NCBI GenBank assembly: GCA_027919835.1
Contig: JANVFP010000027.1
Coordinates: forward strand, 372,001 to 436,000
From: Lentinula raphanica
Taxonomy: Eukaryota > Basidiomycota > Agaricomycetes > Agaricales > Omphalotaceae
Length of the DNA stretch: 64,000 nucleotides
Reading direction: 5' to 3'
Positions 56,794 to 64,000 of this stretch are shown one piece after another. The notes below the pieces were generated by a model that made no database searches, was not told the origin of the DNA, and saw only the letters and a list, made by a program, of their open reading frames with translations. The translations under genes and the position numbers were made by a program. Every line of letters starts with the position of its first letter. Positions within the stretch are counted from its first letter, which is position 1.

Positions 56794-57342
56794 ACAAGCG
56801 CGAATTGCGACTGGATGGATAATCGTCACAGATCTATGTAAATCGATTGATCCTTGCAACGATCCTGACTCGAAGGATTCACATATAGAGCGAGGGTCAT
56901 CAGAGGCCCACCTTTCTCTAAACTCTTCATCTCAGCTGGTCTTTTTCAACTTCGCCCTTCGATTTCAATACCTTAAAAATTTCCCCGCTGGCCGTGGAAA
57001 TATTTTTTGTTTCTTGTCTGTCTTCTCGACGCCTTCTTCAGCTGCTTTGCATCACGGATTTACATTCAATCGACGGTTTTTGAGTGGCCCACTGCCGAAT
57101 CGTTCGTCTTCATCTGTAAGTCGGTCAATTCTATACGTCGCATATACCTTTACTCACTCCCATTTGTAGGCATTCCTGGAATCCCTGTTCTGTTTCTTCA
57201 TTCACGATTATCAAGAATCTTTAACGTTCCTTTCATTGTGAGTTTTGTTCGGATGTCGTTGCCGTGCCCGACTCAGGCTCAGATTCATTTTTCCGAATGA
57301 CGACCCACGCAGCCTAATTTTCTGTTTCCATATTCGACAAAC
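56794..57342 (+). promoter_or_regulatory. Promoter and 5' leader of gene I
   Basis: ACAAGCGCGAATTGCGAC (56794-56811) is the reverse-strand form of the family element. CTCAGCTGGTC (about 56931) and CGCTGGCCGTGGAAATA (about 56984-57000) follow. Leader donors TTCATCTGTAAGT (about 57110) and TTGTGAGTTTTG (about 57237) match the other copies, so the whole cassette is inverted. Confidence 0.65.
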
Positions 57343-58376
57343 ATGCGTCTGAGTGTTCTTCTACTTCTGGGATTGGTCTCTGCTACGTATGGACTTCCGA
57401 GGCCTGATCTGCTGGTACGTTTTCAGCATGGGGATACTGAGATCTCTTTCACTCATATCCTACTCTCTATCAGAAGTTCTTTGGCCCTAATGCGACTCCA
57501 TCTGATGCTCAGCAAATGGACCCCGGTGGACAAGCTGGACAACATGACGTTCAACCAGGCCCTGCTCAACAACATGCTGCAGCTGCTCATGGCACCCGAC
57601 CAGGCTCTGCTGGAAACGAAGCAGCACCGTCCGAGTCTCCACCAGATGCCGCTGACACTCACCCGGGCTCTGCTGGACACAATGGTCCTGCTCAACAGCA
57701 TGCTGCTCATACCCGACCAGGCTCTGCCGGAAATGGAGCAGTAGCCGAGTCACCACAGGATGCCGCTCACACTCACCCAGTGGACTCTGCTGGACACGAT
57801 GCCGTTCACACCCAACCAGATCCTGCTCAACCACATGCTGCTCAGTCCCGACCAGGCTCTGCTGGAAACGGAGCAGCAGCCGAGTCTTCACATGAGGTAC
57901 CTCAGCCTGTCGCAACCTATACGTTCATCGAGTGTCCGACTGACGCTAACCCTGTTAACACAATGAAAACGACTTATGCGTTCGAGGAACAGCGCAGGAA
58001 GGCGTCCATCGGGGTTATTGAGCACAGAGTATTCAGCCCCATAGGAATTATGGCCAAACCTGATGTTCCTGGTGGTGGGGAACCCATATCGCGAAACCGG
58101 TGTTGGCGACTCACAACTGAGGGTGCAGCTCTGGTCATCGAGCGTCATTCTCATAAACTGATCAAGTTGATGTTTGCTGCAGAGGCAGCACGTATGTCAC
58201 TTGACACATATTGGGTGGTGCCCACTCCGGTCAATATGGAGATTGATTATGGGAGGTGTGATACTGTACACTTTCTCGATTACCCAGGCAGCCGCTTTCC
58301 TTTCCCCGATACCCGCCAGACCATAGATCAACCATGCTTCAGAATCCCTCCATATTCGAAGGATATATGGCTTTGA
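57343..58376 (+). CDS. Small secreted protein with expanded repeat domain (gene I, inverted copy)
   Basis: Exons 57343-57414 and 57474-58376, with a 59-nt phase-0 intron (GTACGT...CTATCAG), encode about 324 aa, the largest family member. The signal peptide is MRLSVLLLLGLVSATYG. Residues about 38-165 consist of degenerate repeats built on RPGSAGN.AA.ESP.DAAHTH and PAQQHAA. The conserved part has YTFIECPTDANPVNTMKTTY, IGVIEHRVFSPIGIMAK, CWRLTTEGAALVIERHSHKL and LDTYWVVPTPVNMEIDYG. The frame stops at DIWL*, some 20 residues before the end of gene G; the next codons (RNTYRAM) still resemble G's EVYREM, so the end is slightly truncated. It is the only plus-strand copy and lies 15 kb from the rest. 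Confidence 0.78.
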
Positions 58377-58660
58377 AGGAACACCTACAGGGCAATGTAG
58401 GGTGTTTCGTGACCGGCTTTTCATTCTCCTCTGTGCTGAGGCAATCACTCGAGTAAGTCATAAGTATTATTGACATAGAACGTGTATTAACACACTGTTA
58501 GGACTCAACGTGTACGTACAGCTTCCGCGGCGAGGATTGATAATACGCCTTGTTCTTTTGACTTCTCCGATCTATGTATAGTGACGACAACGGCGAAGGG
58601 AGGTGGAACATTCGGATTGCCATCAACAACCCGATTTGACCTCTGACCTGAATCGATGTC
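58377..58660 (+). other. Conserved downstream block Z of gene I
   Basis: ATTCTCCTCTGTGCTG, CGAGTAAGTCATAAG, CTGTTAG|GACTCAACGTG and ACAACGGCGAAGGGAGGTGG follow in the same order as after genes B and G. Confidence 0.5.
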
Positions 58661-59436
58661 CCATTATGTACTCTACTATTTAATCGTCTTCACGAACTTG
58701 AATGTACACCAGTGTACACCTAGTAGCAATGACAACTCGTATCTTGTATACTTTTTTCATTCTTGACTTCCTGACAGAAAGACTCACTGTCACTCGACAA
58801 TATCATGAAGCGACAACTCAACACCTTTTCCATCCCTTGCGAGGAGTCGTGCATCAGGCGAACGTGATGAAAACTTTAAGATGATGCAGGAAACGTCTGG
58901 CAAGAGTGCTAGTGAAATGGGCGAAACCCATTCAGCAATAAGCAATAAGCACTAAGCGCCTATTTGGCTTTGTATAGCAGTACTCTACCTCATATACGTT
59001 GACAGGATCATCTAAATTTGGGGAAGGACGGAGGAGGACAGTATCCAGTGGCAGTAAGTACTGTTCTCTGCGTCGCGTGATGACAAGATTGATGCCCTGG
59101 GAAACCGGCAACTTTCGACGTATCTCAACCTTCTACCTCTGCCACAAACGCTCAACAGGACCCCGGAAAATCTGCAACCTGCCCTCATCCGGAATGGCCG
59201 AATTTTGGCCTGATTTGACATTCAGGTATAGTGCCAAAGGCCGATTCATTTCCTTTTTGGGACATCCAGTATGGTCCCAGAAAAGGCTGGAAATAGGCAA
59301 TTCTTGGTGAGGTATGATGCCAAAGGGCTGAAAATCTCAGCTTTAAGGTGACCAGGTCTAAGGAACTAGTACAAGCTGTACATATGTATCCTGCAGTGGA
59401 AGGTAGTTGTTGCTAGTTGTTGTCTTGACGGTAGAA
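58661..59436. other. No gene recognised
   Basis: Short frames only. Confidence 0.35.
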
Positions 59437-60271
59437 ATGTAACAACCTGTAATACCTGAACTGTAAGGAGTTGGTTAACAACGCCGATCACAGACCCAAA
59501 GCTGGTTCACCAGGAAGTAGATTATCCTGGGGTTATCACCAATAACGGCTTCTAGAAAACACACAGACCTTTGCTGGAATATTACTTCAGCAAAGTATAA
59601 AAGGATGTGGCTACTTTGTCTGGAATATTACGTCAGACAGGTAATCACAGTTGTTGCAAGGCTGGGATGGACTTCAGGCAATGAACAAAGAGCAATCACA
59701 AAGCTGGGTTGGACATCAGTCGATGGATTGAGTATAAAGGCTTGCTGGGATGGACTTCAGACAAGAAAAACACAAAGTGCAGTCAAAAGATGTAGAATCA
59801 ACAGTGGGTAGGTGGGGGTACAAGAATAACTAGTCTGGGATACAAAAAAGTTTCTGGGGTGTCTTATATACCAATCTATAATGCCTCATGTATGCCTCAT
59901 GTACTCCTTGTGTTATGCCTCATGTCCTAGATCTGCCTCATGTATGCCTTGTGTCATGCCTCATGTCCTGGATCTGCCTCATGTCCTGCCTCCTGGAAAG
60001 CCTCATGTTGTAGGTTGCCTCATGGGCTACCTCATGGGTTGCCTCATGGGTTGCCTCATGGACTGCCTCATGGACTGCCTCATGGACTGCCTCATGGGTT
60101 GCCTCATGGACTGCCTCATGGGTTGCCTCATGTTGCATTTCCATGTTGGCTAAGTTGTATACTTGTTATTGCATCCATAATTGGAAGTATTCCGGAATCC
60201 TGGCCACTGGAGGAACAAGGGTTGGAACAATAGTTTGGTGTAGTCAGGTATGCAAGTTTCTGATTCCTGAC
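59437..60271. mobile_element. Possible LTR (solo) of a retrotransposon
   Basis: The segment begins TGTAACAACC and ends TTCCTGACA, so it has TG...CA ends in either orientation. It contains TATAAAAGG (59597-59605). Read on the minus strand, a purine-rich GAAGGAGGGAATAC directly precedes the end, like a polypurine tract next to a 3' LTR. No flanking duplication, gag or pol was found, so orientation and exact limits are uncertain. Confidence 0.3.
59881..60140 (+). repeat. GCCTCATG minisatellite
   Basis: Units of about 12 bp (TGCCTCATGGAC / TGCCTCATGGGT), regular between 60013 and 60133 and looser before that. The array is open in both orientations (HGLPHGLP; HEATHEAVHEA), but this follows from the repeat period. 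Confidence 0.85.
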
Positions 60272-62223
60272 AGTATTCCCTCCTTCACCAGGACCGAGCC
60301 CTCGAGGTCTGAGCATAGAGTGTAATGATCACTCCATGAAATTCACAGTAAGTGGAATAGGGGTAATGGGATTTGAATACACTCCAAAGATGATGGAAAT
60401 GGGGTTGAGTGTACCAGTGAAGGTATAGGGTAGCAGTTAATGTCTAGTCCAAAGTGGTTGACAATTAGTTGAATGAGTTTTGAAAGACAAGAGAAATAGG
60501 GGTTGGAATGCCAGTTTCGGCAACATCCTTGGAACCTGCCGAAGTGCCGACATGCCAGTTGCCGAATTTCGCGTCACGTGCATCGGTTTAACATGTGCCG
60601 GTTCCGGATTCCCTTCCAGGGTTCTCTTATTCTTCGTCGTCCTCCATACTCTACTTACTCCACCATTACCGTCACCAGGCATCGAGAAAGGCACGCAAGG
60701 GGATTTCGGAGATTAGGAAGCTGATCGCGTTGGAATATGGATGCAAGAGGATACCGGTGAGTGCTTGGCTTACTCATTCGTTTTCCAGCCTAACGAAAGA
60801 AGGACAAGGATCTCCACCAATTTCCTCCATACTCTATTACTCCTTACAGGCGTGGACTTGGTTGGGACCCTGTGTAGTTGTGGACTGAGCACTCGGCTAA
60901 TCGCGCATTGGACGAAGATGAAGATCACATCACGGAACCGTCGTCTCGCAGCAATGAACGCCACACGAATATGGAATTTGAACGGCAAAAGGGACGATGA
61001 GGACAACTCGATCAGGAGGACGAGATTATTCGAGGGGTACTTGAACTTCTGGGACAACGAGGTGAGTGCTCATTGATCATCTTTTACTGTCGATCTAACG
61101 ATATGCGGATAGTCCTCGTGGCCTCTTTCCGCCGACCCTCCTTCGCATTCCGGACCCTCGACCTTCACCCTTTCACCTGAACCTTTCAAAATTCTGTCGG
61201 ACCCTGCTCGTTTGTGAAGGAAATGCTTGGCTATCTATGCAGTAAACAAAACAACGGTGCCAACGTATGGATGGAGACGTTCAAGATGGAGGGAATGGTC
61301 CAGAAGGCGATGACGACTCGACGGACGTGGGCACGGTTACTAGAGGTTGAGATACCCGAGTTTTGAGGGCGACCAGGTGAATTGGGTAGTGAGAAAAGAG
61401 CGCGGTGGAACAAATGAATTGTAAGGGGTTGTATCAAGATAGGCCTGCAGGTGAGTGTTTCATTGTTACTTTCTTCCATGTTCTAACGATTCGTGGGTAG
61501 AGAGTGCCCAACCCCGTGTAGGACCCTGGGCCATAGCTAAATGCTTGGCTGTCCACGCGGTTATCGACAACGATGAAACGAAATAACGGAACCATGGAAT
61601 ATCAGTCAACGCCATAACTTCGGAATCAATCATGCGATTAGACAACGACATGACCTCGACAAGGAATTGGCGGGGAGAACAGCTCAGAAGGCAAGGACGA
61701 CTCGATGGCGTGGACGAGTACAACTCGACGGCGTGGACTAGGACGAATCAACGGCGTGGACGAGGACAACTCAACGGCGTGAGTGAGGACGGCTCGACGG
61801 TGGTGCCAATACAACCAGAGGACCACGCTAAATCAATCAGTAACGGTTCATTTGGATGGTTTTGTGGCACAACGCCTCGTTGTTGAAGGTGCGTGATCTG
61901 CTGATATTTTCTGATTGTCGCGAGTTTCTGACGACTGATTTTTCATTCTAGTCCTTGTTCCTCCGGCTACGAGCATGACCAGTGCCACCGCATTCCAACG
62001 TCTGCCTGCATGTGGCAAGGGTCACCGTGTGTGCCAGCTCACTAGGACATATCGGGCACTTTTATGGACCTGCGTATACATGGAAAATCTTGGCAGTTTG
62101 ACGGGGCTCTAGTATGCCTCATTTCTTTCCTATTCATTCGCGTTCACTTATTCAGGTTTCAGTCCTCAAAATTAGCCAGTTTCCACCAGCGTATTCCCCA
62201 TTTCTTTTCACTATCTGCCCTCT
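60272..62223. other. Repeat-rich region without a confident gene
   Basis: Plus frames at 60741-61076 and elsewhere have possible donor sites, but broken frames and no domain. The region may hold a decayed mobile element. Confidence 0.35.
61690..61805 (+). repeat. Short tandem repeat (CGACGGCGTGGACGAG-like)
   Basis: Five imperfect units of about 23 bp built on CTCGACGGCGTGGACGAGGA. Confidence 0.6.
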
Positions 62224-64000
62224 ATGTCCTCCTCTCCAACTGAACCTATTTCCTCTGGATTGCCTTTACAGGGTCCACCAAATCCACCACACCCGCCGTT
62301 AACCTCCGCGCTCTCCGTACCGTCTCCTGACATTGCTGCCAATACATCATCTGGTACGGGCGTAACGGTTCCCGCAAACGCTTCCATGTCTACACTCTCT
62401 GGACTGCCGTTGCAGGATCTGCCTGATCCTCAATCAATCTCTCCACTCTTGTCAACGGCTATCGACACCGATATGGGTGCATCGTCGGGAACGAACGTAT
62501 TAGTTTCCACAATCACGCTCGAGCCCCCATCCTCGTTGCCGGTTACTGACGCCCCTTCGAATGTATCGCCTGACATGAATGTGACTGTGGCTTCGATCCG
62601 TTCGGGCTTCCTGCAATTCATGGCGGCTAATCACCTCTTGGATTCGGCGGCTGTCGCGGCTGGTTTTTCGGATAGTTTCGTGGATGGTCTGGTGTACTGT
62701 TTGCTTGGTCATGGAATTGGTATATGTCAGTTAACCGGGTAAGTCTCCTGTGCTTCATCCCTATATATTCACAGCTGACTCTTCCTTACTTGGTATCCTA
62801 GTACATATGATCTTGAGCGGACCATTATCATGCAGCAGCTGGACGAGGCTCAAGTCGCTCAAGCAGCAGCCGAAACGTAAGTAGTTTTTTCTGTAGTTTT
62901 CTTGCACCGCTGACCTATGTGTATTTCCTAGGGCTCGGGACAGTATGCAGTCTTTCGTAGATGCTGCTGCAGCCCATCAAGATCAGTGCGAGCAAGAGCT
63001 GCAGGAACTCCGCCTAAAATATCATCAGTTGGAGGAGCAGCTCGATGATGCCAATCTACAGTTGGCAGCTGCTCGCGGTGAGGTAGACTTTACGACTGCC
63101 CAGAACACTCTGATGGAGGATGAGAATACCAGGCTCGAGAATGACAATGATCAACTGGTTGAAGACCGTAAGGTTTTAGCTTCGCAGAATGAGGTGCTTT
63201 TCAAGTAAGTGATTGCAGTTTTGCTTGAGGCTGTGGTTGACCTTGTTCTATAACAGGAGTCTCCTTTCCCATCAGGAGACACTAGAGTACCTCCTGAAGA
63301 AGGACAGCCCTGCTGAGGTTCTTCATGAGCTTGGTCGATCCAAGGAGGAGCTGGAACGAGTGCAACGGGACTTGGAACTTTCCCGTTCCTCTGTTCAGAC
63401 CCTCCAGGAGACCATCTCCTTGCACCTGGATACTATCTCCGTTAAGGATGAGCAGATCTATGTTCTGAACACCCTTATCAACACTTTGGAGAATAGAGTT
63501 TCCATGGTGCAGGCTTCTAGCCTTGTTGTCTCTCAGCAACACACCGACTTGGTTCTTGCCCACAGTGCCACTAGTACCACTCTGAATGGTGCTGTTTCCT
63601 TCATTCGGAAACTATCCCATGCATTACTGCTTCAGCGTTCACTTGATTTGCAGCCATTCCTGGTTGCCATTCGTCGTGACCTCGCGACTCTTTCCAAACA
63701 CTGCAGGGATGCTGATTGGACCCAGACCATGGGTATGTTTCATCACATTGTCCAGTCCCTCCAAACCATCAGGGATATCACTACCTTGGCTGCCTATGCT
63801 CGTGCACGCCAAACCGAGTTGATAGACCTCGACGGTATGGTGGAGAGTGCCCAGCACATCATTGCAGAGGCTCATGGTGATGCTTCTATTCCTGCTATGG
63901 ATTTATCTGTTCACCGTTTGGATCCTGAACTTCCCATTGCCCTTCGAAACACTCCAGACTCGAGCTGGGCAGCTCCTGATTCAGTTTCCTTTCCCCATGT
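62224..64000 (+). CDS. Coiled-coil protein of unknown function (5' part, leaves window)
   Basis: Exons 62224-62738, 62802-62876, 62932-63204 and 63257-64000 (open to the edge) give more than 530 residues. Residues 1-125 are Pro/Ser/Thr-rich and disordered. A short folded segment (GFLQFMAANHLLDSAAVAAG, VDGLVYCLLGHGIGI) follows. From about residue 172 to 370 there are long heptad-rich coiled coils (ELQELRLKYHQLEEQLDDAN; DEQIYVLNTLINTLENRV), then a helical region (LLLQRSLDLQPFLVAIRRDL). Splice sites are canonical and phases agree. I recognise no family; it could be a cytoskeletal or scaffold protein or a gag-like transposon protein. Confidence 0.7.

Noticed and set aside
59938..60233. Repeat proteins (HGLPHGLP or HEATHEAV) at the minisatellite
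   Set aside because: Open frames on both strands are a by-product of a repeat period divisible by three; no start context or flanking exons support translation.
59437..60271. Full LTR retrotransposon
   Set aside because: No second LTR, primer-binding site, gag or pol sequence was seen, and the flanking 5 bp do not match, so only a low-confidence LTR-like segment is kept.
60741..61076. Plus-strand gene in the repeat-rich right part
   Set aside because: Possible donor sites exist, but frames break within 100 codons and no motif is recognisable.

Overview
The window is a genomic stretch from a filamentous basidiomycete, most likely an agaricomycete. The evidence is intron-dense genes (typical introns 46-69 nt, GT-AG plus a few GC-AG), a white-rot type laccase, a Ure2p-like GST, a Kyakuja-Dileera-Zisupton (KDZ) transposase with a CxC2-type cysteine cluster, and many small secreted proteins. 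No rRNA, tRNA, CRISPR or bacterial signature was seen. Exon models are read by eye from splice consensus and frame continuity; no transcript data were available.

Layout. 0-0.55 kb: start of a RecQ/DEAD-type helicase running off the left edge. 0.8-12.6 kb and 28-43 kb: a cluster of paralogous genes, nearly all on the minus strand, for small secreted proteins. Each has a short signal-peptide exon (MRFSLVLLLGLVSATYG-like), one phase-0 intron, and a second exon with a W..DLI.R.(L/I)F core. I count eleven loci: six with an open frame, one (D) broken by a 1-nt deletion and a transposon, one inverted copy at 57.3 kb, and three truncated copies. Copies share upstream (promoter, 5'-leader introns), far-upstream and downstream blocks, so the duplicated unit is a cassette of 2 kb or more.

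12,715-28,111: a 15.4-kb KDZ transposon inserted in the last codons of secreted-protein gene D. It has a 7-bp target duplication, terminal inverted repeats placed symmetrically from both ends, and GTTTAAA-rich subterminal arrays. It carries four genes in two divergent pairs: an unknown 812-aa protein and an Spt5-like NGN/KOW protein on the minus strand, and an unknown 359-aa protein and the transposase on the plus strand. A perfect 64-bp palindrome lies between the pairs.

Other mobile DNA: two identical 275-bp CACTG-ended MITEs (8.3 and 9.3 kb), a 902-bp poly(A)-tailed retrocopy with a 17-bp target duplication (34.45-35.35 kb), and a possible LTR near 59.4-60.3 kb.

43.7-55.3 kb is more ordinary sequence: a single-pass membrane protein with a long tail, a secreted protein-kinase-like gene with an apparent frameshift, a laccase with two 3-nt microexons, and a GST. 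At 57.3 kb the inverted secreted-protein copy carries a large repeat domain. 58.7-62.2 kb is repeat-rich without a clear gene. 62.2-64 kb holds the start of a coiled-coil protein that leaves the window.

Taken together this is a fast-evolving accessory region. A secreted, possibly effector-like family expands by cassette duplication and is repeatedly hit by transposons, next to secreted oxidative (laccase) and detoxification (GST) genes.
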